A DNA stretch of 64,000 nt from Pseudomonas pisciculturae (GTDB taxonomy: Bacteria; Pseudomonadota; Gammaproteobacteria; Pseudomonadales; Pseudomonadaceae), in contig NZ_JACVZE010000004.1 of the NCBI RefSeq assembly GCF_015461805.1, forward strand, positions 62,001 through 126,000. Direction: 5' to 3'. This document shows positions 20,477-31,546 of the stretch, piece after piece. Position 1 is the first letter of the stretch. The number at the start of each line of letters is the position of its first letter. The notes under the pieces were generated by a model that was not told where the DNA came from, did not search any database, and saw nothing but the letters and a program-made list of their open reading frames with translations. The translations under genes were made by a program, and so were the position numbers.

Positions 20477-21523
20477 ATGCCAGCCCCACTCAAGCGCCGC
20501 CTGTTTATCTTCGTGTTTATCGTGACCCTGATCGGCCTGGGGTTCTTCGCCCACTGGTTCTTCAAGGGCCGTTTCTATGAAAGCACCGACAACGCCTACG
20601 TACAGGGCGAGATCACCCGCGTGTCCAGCCAACTCGGTGCGCGCATCCTCGACGTGAAAGTCGGCGATAACGAGCATGTGCAAAAAGGCCAATTATTGGT
20701 GAGGCTCGAAGGCGACGACTTCCACCTCGCCGTCGACCGCGCCAACGCCGCCCTGGCCATGCGCGAGGCCGAGCGCACCCAAGCCCAGAGCAAGCTCACT
20801 CAACAAGCCAGCCTGATCGCGGCTGGCGAGGCCAAAGTGTCATCGAGCCAGGCCAGCCTCGGTCGTTCGCAGTTGGACCTGTCCCGCGCACAAACCCTGC
20901 GCGGGCCCGGCTACGTCTCGGAAGAGCGCGTGACCACCCTCTCCGCCGACAACCATATCGCCCGCTCCCAAGTGACCATGGCCCAGGCCGACTTGCAGGG
21001 CCAGCGCCAACAGGTCAACGCCCTCAATGCCGAAATCAAACGCCTCGACGCGCTGATCGCCAACGCCAAGACCGACCTGGCCCAGGCCGAACTCAATCTC
21101 ACCCGCAGCGACATCCACGCCCCCATCAGCGGCCTGGTGGGCCAGCGTGCGGCGCGCAATGGCCAATACGTACAGGCCGGCGCCTATCTGCTGTCGATCG
21201 TCCCCGACCAAGACATCTGGATCCAGGCCAACTTCAAGGAAACCCAGATCGGCCACATGCAGCCAGGGCAAAAGGCCGAGCTGACCTTCGATGCGTACGG
21301 CGACACGCCTATCGAAGCGCGGGTCGACAGCCTGTTCGCTGCCTCCGGTGCGCAGTTCAGCCTGCTGCCGCCAGACAATGCCACGGGTAACTTCACCAAA
21401 GTCGTACAGCGTATTCCGGTCAAACTGACCTTCGCCGCCGATAACCCGCTTAAAGGCAAGATCCGCCCCGGCATGTCGGTCACCGTCAAAGTGAACATCC
21501 AAGACCAACCCGATGGCCGGTGA
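20477..21523 (+). CDS. HlyD/EmrA-type membrane fusion protein
   Basis: 348 residues. A single N-terminal membrane anchor (LFIFVFIVTLIGLGFFAHWF), the lipoyl-like half GEITRVSSQLGARILDVKVG, a long alpha-helical hairpin (about 80-200) and the second lipoyl/beta-barrel half (NLTRSDIHAPISGLVGQRAA). It bridges an inner-membrane pump to an outer-membrane channel. Overlaps the next gene, a 14-helix pump, so the pair is an EmrAB-like drug exporter; no outer-membrane factor is encoded nearby. Start taken at the first ATG followed by a basic stretch; no clear ribosome site is visible. Confidence 0.9.
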   Translation: MPAPLKRRLFIFVFIVTLIGLGFFAHWFFKGRFYESTDNAYVQGEITRVSSQLGARILDVKVGDNEHVQKGQLLVRLEGDDFHLAVDRANAALAMREAERTQAQSKLTQQASLIAAGEAKVSSSQASLGRSQLDLSRAQTLRGPGYVSEERVTTLSADNHIARSQVTMAQADLQGQRQQVNALNAEIKRLDALIANAKTDLAQAELNLTRSDIHAPISGLVGQRAARNGQYVQAGAYLLSIVPDQDIWIQANFKETQIGHMQPGQKAELTFDAYGDTPIEARVDSLFAASGAQFSLLPPDNATGNFTKVVQRIPVKLTFAADNPLKGKIRPGMSVTVKVNIQDQPDGR

Positions 21524-23063
21524 TGAACTGCTGCGCCCGGTCGGCGAACCGACCCGGCGCGACTGGATCGCGGTAATGAGCGTGATGCTCGGCGCCTTTA
21601 TGGCCGTGCTCGACATCCAGATCACCAACTCATCCCTCAAGGACATCCAAGGCGCGCTGTCTGCCACCCTGGAAGAAGGCTCGTGGATTTCCACCTCCTA
21701 CCTTGTAGCCGAAATCATCATGATCCCCCTCACCGCCTGGCTGGTGCAGTTGCTCTCGGCGCGGCGGCTGGCAGTGTGGGTGTCGGTGGGCTTCCTGATT
21801 GCCTCCCTGATGTGCTCCATGGCCTGGAGCCTGGAAAGCATGATCGTGTTCCGCGCCCTGCAAGGCTTTACCGGCGGCGCGCTGATCCCGCTGGCGTTCA
21901 CCCTCACCCTGATCAAACTGCCCGAACACCACCGCGCCAAAGGCATGGCCATGTTCGCCATGACCGCCACCTTCGCGCCGTCCATTGGCCCGACCATCGG
22001 CGGCTGGCTGACTGAGAATTGGGGCTGGGAATACATCTTCTACATCAACGTGCCGCCTGGCCTGCTGATGATCGCCGGGCTGCTCTACGGCCTGGAGAAA
22101 AAGGCGTCGAACTGGGGCCTGCTCAAAAGTACCGACTATCTGGGCATCGTCACCCTGGCGGTGGGCCTGGGCTGCTTGCAGGTGTTTTTGGAAGAAGGCC
22201 ACCGCAAGGATTGGCTCGAATCCAGCCTGATCGTCAGCCTGGGCAGCATCGCCCTATTCAGCCTGATCACCTTTGTGATCGTGCAGGTGTCCAAGCCCAA
22301 CCCGCTGATCAACCTGGGCATATTGACCAACCGCAATTTCGGCCTGTCGAGCATCGCCAGCCTCGGCATGGGCGTTGGGCTATATGGCTCGATCTACCTG
22401 CTGCCGCTCTACCTGGCGCAGATCCAGAACTACAACGCGCTACAGATCGGCGAAGTGATCATGTGGATGGGCGTGCCCCAGCTGTTTCTGATCCCGCTGG
22501 TGCCCAAGCTGATGAAGTACGTGTCGCCCAAATGGCTGTGCACCGTAGGGTTCGGCCTGTTCGGCTTGGCGAGTTTTTCCTCGGGGGTACTCAACCCGGA
22601 TTTTGCCGGCAGCCAGTTCAACCAGATCCAGATCATCCGCGCCCTGGGGCAACCGCTGATCATGGTGACCATCTCGTTGATCGCTACTGCCTACATCCTG
22701 CCGCAGGATGCGGGTTCGGCGTCGAGCCTGTTCAATATCCTGCGTAACCTGGGTGGTGCGATTGGCATTGCGCTGCTGGCAACGCTGCTGGATGCACGCA
22801 CCAAGACCTACTTCGATTATTTGCGTGAGGCGCTTGTGCCGACCAACCCACAGGTGGCGGAACGGCTGGCCACCTTGGCGGAGAAGTTCGGCAGCGACAC
22901 GGCGGCGCTGGGCAAGCTCAGTGAGATTGCGCACCAGCAGGCGCAGATCATGGCCTACAACGATGCGTTCCACTTTGTGGGGTTGGCGTTGGGGGTGAGC
23001 ATGGTCGCGGTGTTGTTGACCAAGGCGTTGCCGGCGGGGCTTAAGGCTGGGGAGAGTCATTAA
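21513..23063 (+). CDS. DHA2-family (EmrB/QacA) drug:proton antiporter
   Basis: 516 residues with about 14 hydrophobic helices. N-terminal ITNSSLKDIQGALSATLEEG and motif C-like FAPSIGPTIGGWLTENWGW, followed by FYINVPPG, are characteristic of the EmrB branch of the major facilitator superfamily. It probably exports hydrophobic compounds using the proton gradient. Its start overlaps the end of the fusion-protein gene by 11 bp, so translation is likely coupled. Confidence 0.92.
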   Translation: MAGDELLRPVGEPTRRDWIAVMSVMLGAFMAVLDIQITNSSLKDIQGALSATLEEGSWISTSYLVAEIIMIPLTAWLVQLLSARRLAVWVSVGFLIASLMCSMAWSLESMIVFRALQGFTGGALIPLAFTLTLIKLPEHHRAKGMAMFAMTATFAPSIGPTIGGWLTENWGWEYIFYINVPPGLLMIAGLLYGLEKKASNWGLLKSTDYLGIVTLAVGLGCLQVFLEEGHRKDWLESSLIVSLGSIALFSLITFVIVQVSKPNPLINLGILTNRNFGLSSIASLGMGVGLYGSIYLLPLYLAQIQNYNALQIGEVIMWMGVPQLFLIPLVPKLMKYVSPKWLCTVGFGLFGLASFSSGVLNPDFAGSQFNQIQIIRALGQPLIMVTISLIATAYILPQDAGSASSLFNILRNLGGAIGIALLATLLDARTKTYFDYLREALVPTNPQVAERLATLAEKFGSDTAALGKLSEIAHQQAQIMAYNDAFHFVGLALGVSMVAVLLTKALPAGLKAGESH

Positions 23064-23072
23064 GACCGCGTT

Positions 23073-23162
23073 GCCGCCATCGCAGGCAAGCCAGCTCCCA
23101 CAGTTTGACCGTGCTCCAACATTGAAATGCAGTCAACTGTGGGAGGGGGCTTGCCCCCCCAT
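23073..23162. repeat. REPIN between the efflux pair and uvrB
   Basis: Left arm GCAGGCAAGCCAGCTCCCAC, right arm GTGGGAGGGGGCTTGCCCCC; unlike arms. Sits between two convergent genes and may serve as a bidirectional transcript end. Confidence 0.82.
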
Positions 23163-23186
23163 GAGGCCAGTGCAGTCACCGCAAAA

Positions 23187-25202
<2,016 letters not shown>

Positions 25203-25545
25203 GACGTACCTCGTGAAGTCACCCCGGACTGTAAACCCGTCGGGGACGAAAAAGACCACCACCCGCGAAGATTCAGAGCGGGCCGTAGGAAAAAAGCATG
25301 ATAGCCATATAAGTGGTGGCAACGGTGGCGGCTTTCAAGGCAATCCTCTGACCAGCCGTCTACGATCAAGGTTGCAATAAGACTAACGGTCAGCAAATAA
25401 ACCGAAAAACTTGGCCGAAAAGCCGTTTCGGTTGTCGCCTCACGCCGTGATGGCCTCTATACTAGCTCCCCGTTTGTGCACCGCTCTAGTGCATTCGGCT
25501 GGAGCGCTACACGTCCCTCCATTCCCCCATAGAGCTGCCGCAAAA
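25203..25545. other. Divergent intergenic region uvrB / aminotransferase (343 bp)
   Basis: Must hold both promoters. A TATACT hexamer at about 25457 could be the aminotransferase -10, but I see no well-spaced -35. No LexA-type CTGTATAT...ACAG palindrome is visible, so SOS control of uvrB is not supported. No RNA gene or repeat recognised. Confidence 0.5.
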
Positions 25546-26742
25546 ATGAGCCTGTTCTCCGCTGTCGAAATGGCACCACGCGATCCTATCCTGGGCCTCA
25601 ACGAAGCATTCAACGCCGATACACGTACGACCAAGGTCAACCTTGGCGTAGGCGTTTACTGCAACGAGGAGGGGAAGATTCCACTCTTGCGTGCCGTTGC
25701 CGAAGCGGAAGCCATTCGCGTGGCGCAACACGCCGCCCGTGGCTACTTGCCGATCGACGGTATTGCCGCGTACGACAAGGCCGTGCAAACCCTGCTGTTT
25801 GGCGCTGAGTCGCCACTGCTGTCGGCTGGCCGCGTCACCACCGTGCAAGCGGTCGGCGGCACTGGCGCACTGAAAATCGGCGCTGACTTCCTCAAGCAAC
25901 TGCTGCCAGACGCCGTCGTTGCCATCAGCGACCCAAGCTGGGAAAACCACCGCGCCCTGTTCGAAACCGCCGGTTTCCCGGTGCAGAACTACCGCTACTA
26001 CGACGCCGCCACCCACGATGTGAACCGCGCCGGCCTGCTCGAAGACCTCAACGCCCTGCCGCCGCAGTCCATCGTGGTGCTGCACGCCTGCTGCCACAAC
26101 CCGACCGGCGTCGACCTGAGCCCGGCCGACTGGCAGAACGTGCTCGACGTGGTCAAGGCCAAGAACCTGGTGCCGTTCCTCGACATGGCCTACCAGGGCT
26201 TTGGCGACGGCATCCACGAAGACGCCGCTGCGGTGCGCCTGTTCGCTGAGTCGGGCCTGACCTTCTTTGTGTCCAGCTCGTTCTCCAAGTCGTTCTCCCT
26301 GTACGGCGAACGCGTGGGCGCGCTGTCCATCGTCGGCGGCTCCAGGGAAGAAAGCGCGCGCATCCTGTCCCAGGTCAAGCGTGTGATCCGCACCAACTAC
26401 TCCAACCCGCCTACCCACGGCGCAGCGATCGTTGCCGCAGTGCTCAACAGCCCAGAGCTGCGCGCCCAATGGGAAGCCGAGCTGGCCGAAATGCGCCTGC
26501 GCATCCGTGGCATGCGTGAGCAAATGGTGTCGGAACTGGCCAAGGCTGCACCGGGCCACGACTTCAGCTTCGTCGGCCGCCAGCGTGGGATGTTCTCCTA
26601 CTCCGGCCTGAGCGTTGAGCAAGTCACCCGCCTGCGCACTGAATTCGGCATCTACGCGCTGGATACCGGGCGTATCTGCGTGGCAGCGTTGAACCAGTCC
26701 AACATCGACGCGGTCACAAAGGCAATCGTTCAGGTGCTGTAA
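25546..26742 (+). CDS. Aromatic/aspartate aminotransferase (class I, PLP)
   Basis: 398 residues. The PLP lysine lies in VSSSFSKSFSLYGERVGALS, the phosphate- and ring-binding segments are CCHNPTGVDLSPADW and FLDMAYQGFGDG, and the C-terminal RGMFSYSGLS with TGRICVAALN holds the substrate-carboxylate Arg. It belongs to the TyrB/AspC branch that swaps amino groups between glutamate and aromatic amino acids or aspartate; which substrate dominates cannot be read. Start at MSLFSAVEMAPRDPI, the family N-terminus; the ribosome site is weak. Followed by a strong terminator. Confidence 0.93.
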   Translation: MSLFSAVEMAPRDPILGLNEAFNADTRTTKVNLGVGVYCNEEGKIPLLRAVAEAEAIRVAQHAARGYLPIDGIAAYDKAVQTLLFGAESPLLSAGRVTTVQAVGGTGALKIGADFLKQLLPDAVVAISDPSWENHRALFETAGFPVQNYRYYDAATHDVNRAGLLEDLNALPPQSIVVLHACCHNPTGVDLSPADWQNVLDVVKAKNLVPFLDMAYQGFGDGIHEDAAAVRLFAESGLTFFVSSSFSKSFSLYGERVGALSIVGGSREESARILSQVKRVIRTNYSNPPTHGAAIVAAVLNSPELRAQWEAELAEMRLRIRGMREQMVSELAKAAPGHDFSFVGRQRGMFSYSGLSVEQVTRLRTEFGIYALDTGRICVAALNQSNIDAVTKAIVQVL

Positions 26743-26763
26743 ACCTGTAGCCGTTGCACAGGA

Positions 26764-26790
26764 GGGGAAGCCGATGGCTTCCCCTTTTTT
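26764..26790 (+). terminator. Intrinsic terminator after the aminotransferase
   Basis: GGGGAAGCC - GAT - GGCTTCCCC, 9-bp stem with 3-nt loop, followed by TTTTTT. Canonical rho-independent terminator 21 bp beyond the stop. Confidence 0.95.
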
Positions 26791-26841
26791 GTGGCCAGGC
26801 CCTAGACTGAACCTTGCCCGTCCCTTTGCTGTGAGAGCCTT

Positions 26842-27051
26842 ACGAGAAACGACGACCTGGACCTGCGTGCCGACCGCGATGAGTTGGATGACTATGTGCC
26901 GCGTGCGCCGCAACCCAAGCGTCAAAAAAGCTTGGTAGTGCAAGTGGCGCTTGGCGTATTCCTCGGTGGCCTGGCATTGTGGTTGGTGCAGTTGGGCGCG
27001 ACAGCACTGATGGCCAAACTGGCCATGGGCACCCTCCAATTCGGCGGCTAG
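26842..27051 (+). CDS. Small one-helix membrane protein, apparent ACG start
   Basis: A 69-codon frame with clear coding character: charged N-terminus (RNDDLDLRADRDELDDYVP), basic linker (RAPQPKRQKS), then a membrane helix (LVVQVALGVFLGGLALWLVQ) and a short tail ending TAG. Between the preceding in-frame stop and the coding stretch there is no ATG, GTG or TTG; ACG at 26842, with GAGAG a few bases before, stands where a start is expected. Either ACG is used, the true start is the later TTG/GTG in ELDDYV, or the gene has lost its start. Function unknown. Confidence 0.55.
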   Translation, partial: TRNDDLDLRADRDELDDYVPRAPQPKRQKSLVVQVALGVFLGGLALWLVQLGATALMAKLAMGTLQFGG

Positions 27052-27065
27052 TGAAAGTCAAAAAT

Positions 27066-27152
27066 GTGGGAGGGGGCTTGCCCCCGATGGCGGCGTGTCA
27101 GTCATAGGTATGTCAACTGACACGACCTCATCGGGGGCAAGCCCCCTCCCAC
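27066..27152. repeat. REPIN (87 bp)
   Basis: GTGGGAGGGGGCTTGCCCCC arm and its exact inverse, spacer with a secondary GTCAGT...ACTGAC palindrome. It ends 7 bp before the ptrR stop and lies between convergent genes. Confidence 0.9.
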
Positions 27153-27159
27153 ATTGGAT

Positions 27160-28044
27160 TTATGGCGCTACCAGATTGCGTTCTTCCAGCAGCTTTACGA
27201 AGCTGTTGAGACTCTGCGACACCGTGCCCCGCCGCCAGATCAGCCACGTGTTCAGAATCCGAAAACTGTCCATCAACGGCCACACACTCACCGCCGCAAA
27301 CCCCGCCATATTCTCCAGCATGCTGCGTGGCATCAACGCCAAACCCGCCCCGGCGCTGACGCACGCCAACATCCCGTGGTACGACTCGATCTCAAAGATC
27401 TTGCCCGGCACCGCGCCATCCTGTGAAAACCAGCGCTCAAAGTGATGCCGGTACGAGCAGTTCGAACGGAAGGTGTAGATGTTCTCGCCATTCACGTCCT
27501 GCCCGCGTGTGATGGGCGCGTGATGCAGCGGCGCGATCACCACCATTTCCTCCTCAAACACCGCCACGCCCTCCAAAGTGCTGTGCAACACCGGCCCATC
27601 GACAAACGCTGCCGTCAGGCGCCCCGACAGCACGCCTTCGATCATGGTGCCCGAGGGCCCGGTGCTCAGGTCCAGCTCGACCTTGGTGTGCTTCTGGTTA
27701 TACGCCGCGAGCAACGCCGGGATGCGCACCGCCGCCGTGCTCTCCAGCGAGCCCAGGGCAAATGCGCCCTGGGGCTCCTCCCCCGCCACCGTGGCGCGGG
27801 CTTCCTGGACCAGATCGAGAATGCGCCGCGCGTAACCGAGGAAGTTCCAGCCCGCCGGTGACAGGCGCAGGCGGCTTTTCTCGCGGATAAACAATTCCAC
27901 GCCCAGGTCTTGCTCCAGTTGCTTGATACGGGTGGTCAGGTTCGACGGCACCCGATGAATCAACTGCGCGGCGGCGCTGATGCTGCCTTGCTCGGCAACG
28001 GCCTTGAAAATTTCCAGCTGCACCAGGTCCAAGTCATTCTCCAT
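27160..28044 (-). CDS. ptrR: LysR-family regulator PtrR
   Basis: 294 residues. Winged-helix N-terminus ([40 protein letters not shown]) and a ligand domain with [30 protein letters not shown] and [16 protein letters not shown]. These match the enterobacterial PtrR/YneJ regulator closely. In E. coli it sits divergent from sad and controls putrescine/succinate semialdehyde use; the same pairing is present here with a 91-bp shared promoter region. Confidence 0.9.
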   Translation of the reverse strand: MENDLDLVQLEIFKAVAEQGSISAAAQLIHRVPSNLTTRIKQLEQDLGVELFIREKSRLRLSPAGWNFLGYARRILDLVQEARATVAGEEPQGAFALGSLESTAAVRIPALLAAYNQKHTKVELDLSTGPSGTMIEGVLSGRLTAAFVDGPVLHSTLEGVAVFEEEMVVIAPLHHAPITRGQDVNGENIYTFRSNCSYRHHFERWFSQDGAVPGKIFEIESYHGMLACVSAGAGLALMPRSMLENMAGFAAVSVWPLMDSFRILNTWLIWRRGTVSQSLNSFVKLLEERNLVAP

Positions 28045-28135
28045 TCGTGAATGTATTGCTTAATATTATTCAGTTTCCAGAAAACAACCAACCCCGTAGT
28101 CTGAACTCAACTTATTCATTCAGCAGGACGGTGCC

Positions 28136-29518
28136 ATGAACGCGACCACCCACGCCATTTCGACCAACCCGGCCACCGGCGAAACCGTCGGCAGCTACCC
28201 GTACGAAACTGCGCAGCAACTGGACGCCGCCCTCGACCGCGCCACCGCAGCCTTCCGCACCTGGCGCCGCCAGCCCGTCAGCCAGCGCGCCGAGCTGCTG
28301 CTGGCCCTGGCCGCCGCACTGCGCGAGCAAGCCGAAGACATGGCGCAAATGATCACCCTGGAAATGGGCAAACCCATCGCCCAGGCTCGCGCCGAAATCG
28401 AAAAATGCGCCCAGCTCAGCGAATGGTACGCCGCCCACGGCCCCGCCATGCTCGCCCCGGAAGCGACCTTGGTAGACAACGGCAGCGCCCAGATCGAATA
28501 CCGCCCATTGGGCCCGATACTCGCGGTGATGCCGTGGAACTTCCCGGTCTGGCAAGTGCTGCGCGGCGCCGTACCCACCATGCTCGCCGGCAACACCTAC
28601 GTGCTTAAACACGCACCGAACGTCATGGGCAGCGCCTACCTGATGAAGGCCGCGTTTCAAAAAGCTGGCTTTGCTGAAGGCCTGTTCGAAGTGATCAACG
28701 TCGCCAACGAGGGCGTGTCCAAAGCCATCGCCGACCCCCGCATCGCCGCCGTCACCCTCACCGGCAGCGTACGCGCCGGCATGGCTATCGGCTCCCAAGC
28801 CGGTGCCGCGCTTAAAAAGTGCGTACTGGAACTGGGCGGCTCCGACCCGTTCATCGTGCTTAACGACGCCGACCTCGACGCCGCCGTACAAGCGGCGCTG
28901 ATCGGCCGCTTCCAGAACAGCGGCCAGGTGTGCGCTGCCGCCAAGCGCCTGATCATCGAAGCCGGTGTGGCCGAAGCTTTCACCGCCAAATTTCTGGAGG
29001 CCAGCCGCGCCCTGGTGATGGGCGACCCAACGTCGACCGCCACCTACATCGGCCCGATGGCCCGTTTCGACCTGCGTGACGAGCTGCACGGCCAGGTCCA
29101 GGCGACACTGGAAGAAGGCGCCACCCTGCTGCTGGGCGGTAATAAAGTGGCAGGTGCCGGCAACTACTACGAGCCGACCGTACTGGCCAACGTCACCGAC
29201 CAGATGACCTCGTTCAAACAGGAACTGTTCGGCCCAGTGGCGTCGATCATCACTGCCCGCGATGCTGACCACGCGGTGGAATTGGCCAACGACAGCGAGT
29301 TCGGTCTTACCGCCAGTATCTTCACCACTGATGCAGCCAAGGCTCGCGATATCGCCAACCGGTTGGAAACCGGCGGGATCTTCGTCAACGCCTTCAGCGT
29401 GTCCGACCCTCGGGTGGCGTTTGGGGGGATCAAAAAGAGTGGTTTTGGTCGTGAGCTGTCGCACTTTGGTGTGCGGGAGTTCTGCAATGCGCAGACTGTG
29501 TGGCTGGACCGTAAATAA
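28136..29518 (+). CDS. sad: NAD-dependent succinate semialdehyde dehydrogenase Sad
   Basis: 460 residues, aldehyde dehydrogenase fold. Catalytic Cys in FQNSGQVCAAAKRLI (near 262), general-base Glu in CVLELGGSDPFIV, NAD-binding GPILAVMPWNFPVWQV. The FQNSGQVCAAAKR sequence is that of the Sad/YneI branch rather than GabD. It oxidises succinate semialdehyde from 4-aminobutyrate and putrescine breakdown to succinate. AGGACGG precedes the ATG. Divergent from ptrR, its probable regulator. Confidence 0.93.
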   Translation: MNATTHAISTNPATGETVGSYPYETAQQLDAALDRATAAFRTWRRQPVSQRAELLLALAAALREQAEDMAQMITLEMGKPIAQARAEIEKCAQLSEWYAAHGPAMLAPEATLVDNGSAQIEYRPLGPILAVMPWNFPVWQVLRGAVPTMLAGNTYVLKHAPNVMGSAYLMKAAFQKAGFAEGLFEVINVANEGVSKAIADPRIAAVTLTGSVRAGMAIGSQAGAALKKCVLELGGSDPFIVLNDADLDAAVQAALIGRFQNSGQVCAAAKRLIIEAGVAEAFTAKFLEASRALVMGDPTSTATYIGPMARFDLRDELHGQVQATLEEGATLLLGGNKVAGAGNYYEPTVLANVTDQMTSFKQELFGPVASIITARDADHAVELANDSEFGLTASIFTTDAAKARDIANRLETGGIFVNAFSVSDPRVAFGGIKKSGFGRELSHFGVREFCNAQTVWLDRK

Positions 29519-29544
29519 CCCCACTGACACAGCGCTGTAAAAAT

Positions 29545-29647
29545 GTGGGAGGGGGCTTGCTCCCGATAGCGGTGTATCAGTCACCTGATGTATTGGCTGA
29601 CACACTGCCATCGGGAGCAAGTCGAATCGTCGCACCGCCCCTCCCAC
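29545..29647. repeat. REPIN with a 16-nt interruption in the right arm
   Basis: The left arm is GTGGGAGGGGGCTTGCTCCC. In the right arm GGGAGCAAG is separated from CCCCTCCCAC by TCGAATCGTCGCACCG, making the unit 103 instead of 87 bp. Confidence 0.85.
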
Positions 29648-29676
29648 ATTAGAATTGCAGTGTTTTCAGGGCCCGG

Positions 29677-30117
29677 TTACTGCGCACTAATAAAGTGAAA
29701 CTGCGCCTGGGTCTTCTCAACCGCGCTGCGCACTTTGTCCTTCTGCGCATCACTGCCCGAGTAGTAGATGTCCATCCCCTTCAAATCCAGCCCTTCAAAG
29801 GCCTTGTCGGCAATCGCCACATCTACTGAGCTGCTGGCGCCCATGATCAAAAACCCGCTATCGCCCTGTTGCTTGGCATTGAGCAGGTCCTGCTTGAGCT
29901 GGGCGGCATTGGCGCCTCCGGCCAGGGCCGTCGCCAACGTGTCGCCAAGCAAGCCATGGCTGGGGATTTTCACGCTGTGCAAGCGCACCTTGGCGCCCGA
30001 AGGCAACGACGCCACATGGGCATTGGCCGCTTCGGTAAAGATTTGCTGATCGGTTTTACCCTGGGTGGCGCAACCGGCAAGTGTGGCGATCAGGCATAGG
30101 GCGACGAGAGCTTTCAC
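29677..30117 (-). CDS. Small lipoprotein of unknown function
   Basis: 146 residues from a GTG start with AAGGAA six bases before it; an in-frame ATG 14 codons earlier would bury the signal peptide. Signal peptide and lipobox VKALVALCLIATLAGC place the lipid-bearing Cys at residue 15. The mature part has a conserved-looking GFLIMGASSSVDVAIADKAF and KGMDIYYSGSDAQKDKVRSA but no family I can name. Convergent to sad; its upstream side faces the cobalamin riboswitch region. Confidence 0.82.
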   Translation of the reverse strand: MKALVALCLIATLAGCATQGKTDQQIFTEAANAHVASLPSGAKVRLHSVKIPSHGLLGDTLATALAGGANAAQLKQDLLNAKQQGDSGFLIMGASSSVDVAIADKAFEGLDLKGMDIYYSGSDAQKDKVRSAVEKTQAQFHFISAQ

Positions 30118-30235
30118 TGTGTATTCCTTGTGTAGGGCTATTCCTTGGGCGCGCATCATAAGAGACGTGTCCCGTCAGCGATACCACTGTGATCCAATCC
30201 TGTGCTCCCCCTCACGTCTTCAATCGACTACCATA

Positions 30236-30410
30236 CCGCGCCGGTTCCCAAACGGGACTAATAGGGAATCCGAAACGCGGCCACCCGCGTCAATCGGAAC
30301 TGCCCCCGCAACTGTAGGTGCTGAGCCTGCTCCCCATTGCCACTGAGCCTCGCTCGGGAAGGCCGGAGCCTGGCGACGACGCATCAGTCAGGAGACCTGC
30401 CGGCCCAGCG
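30236..30410 (+). ncRNA. Cobalamin (AdoCbl) riboswitch
   Basis: Contains the recognisable conserved blocks in order: GGTTCCC...GGGAATC, CGGCCACCCGCGTCAATCGG, AACTGCCCCCGCAACTGT, GCCACTGAGC, GGGAAGGCCGGAGC and the B12 box AGTCAGGAGACCTGCC (30386-30401). It lies about 125 bp before the start of the ABC transporter operon and would shut it off when cobalamin is plentiful. Confidence 0.95.
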
Positions 30411-30535
30411 TTATCACCAACCGGCGGGGTGTCCGGGAAGGACAACCTTGCCCTGCCAGACCGGCAGCGTTCATGGCTGTATTTCCACTACCGTACCTCC
30501 CCAGCTCACTGTACGGTCCAAACGGAGATTGCCCC

Positions 30536-31546
30536 ATGCTGCCACGCGTTACCGCCCTGCTCGCCAGCCTTGGCTTCTGTGCCCTGGCCCAGGCCGCACC
30601 GACTCATTACCCGCTGACCGTACAGAACTGCGGCAGCGCTGTGACCTTCGCGCAGGCACCGGCGCGCAGCGTGACCATCGGCCAGGCCGCCACCGAGATG
30701 CTCTACGCCTTGGGCGTGGGCGATAACGTGGTGGGCACTTCATTGTGGTTCAACAACGTACTGCCGCAGTTCAAGGCCCAGAACGAGCGCATCGAGCGCC
30801 TGGCCAACAACGAGCCCAGCTTTGAAGCAGTGATCGCCAAACGCCCGCAACTGGTGGCCGCCGAGCTGGAATGGGTAGTCGGCCCCCAAGGCGTGGTGGG
30901 CACCCGCGAGCAATTCCACGAACTGAACATCCCCACCTACCTGTTGCCCTCCGACTGTGAAGGCAAAGACAACCTGGTGGGCGCCGACGGCACGCGTCTG
31001 GAGCCGTTCCGCATCGAGACCATCTACAAAAGCATCAGCCAGTTGGCACAGATTTTCGACGTTCAAGATCGCGGCCAACAGTTGAACGACGAGCTCAAGG
31101 CACGCCTGGCCAAGTCTGTCGCCACGGCGCAGGGCAAAGGCCTCAAACAGGCCAGCGCGTTGGTATGGTTCTCCAGTTCCGAAATGGCCAGCGACCCCTA
31201 CGTGGCCGGCCACAAGGGTATCCCCGAGTTCATGCTGCAAACCCTGGGCCTGGCCAACGTGGTGAAGTCCGATGAAGAGTGGCCTACCGTCGGCTGGGAA
31301 ACCATCGCCAAGGCCAACCCGACCTTTTTGGTGATCGCCCGCATGGATCGCCGCCGCTACCCCGCTGACGACCATGAAAAGAAACTCGCCTTTTTGCGCA
31401 GCGACCCGGTCACCCGCAACATGGACGCGGTGAAACACAACCGCATCATCATCCTCGACGCCCTCGCGTTGCAGGCCAGCATCCGCATGTTTGACGGCCT
31501 TGAACAACTGGCCACCGCCATCGACGGCTACGACCTGCACAAATGA
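30536..31546 (+). CDS. B12-regulated ABC substrate-binding protein (BtuF-like)
   Basis: 336 residues. Sec signal peptide (MLPRVTALLASLGFCALAQA), then a periplasmic-binding-protein fold of the BtuF/FepB class: SVTIGQAATEMLYALGVGDN, and the second lobe from WFSSSEMASDPYVAGHKGIP. It is longer than E. coli BtuF. CGGAG is 9 bases before the ATG. The cobalamin riboswitch upstream and the FecCD permease and ATPase downstream (4-nt overlap) point to capture of cobalamin, a corrinoid precursor or cobalt chelate; the exact ligand is not certain and no btuB receptor is nearby. Confidence 0.88.
   Translation: MLPRVTALLASLGFCALAQAAPTHYPLTVQNCGSAVTFAQAPARSVTIGQAATEMLYALGVGDNVVGTSLWFNNVLPQFKAQNERIERLANNEPSFEAVIAKRPQLVAAELEWVVGPQGVVGTREQFHELNIPTYLLPSDCEGKDNLVGADGTRLEPFRIETIYKSISQLAQIFDVQDRGQQLNDELKARLAKSVATAQGKGLKQASALVWFSSSEMASDPYVAGHKGIPEFMLQTLGLANVVKSDEEWPTVGWETIAKANPTFLVIARMDRRRYPADDHEKKLAFLRSDPVTRNMDAVKHNRIIILDALALQASIRMFDGLEQLATAIDGYDLHK

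Noticed and set aside
25203..25545. LexA box before uvrB
   Set aside because: No CTGT-N8-ACAG-like palindrome found on inspection.
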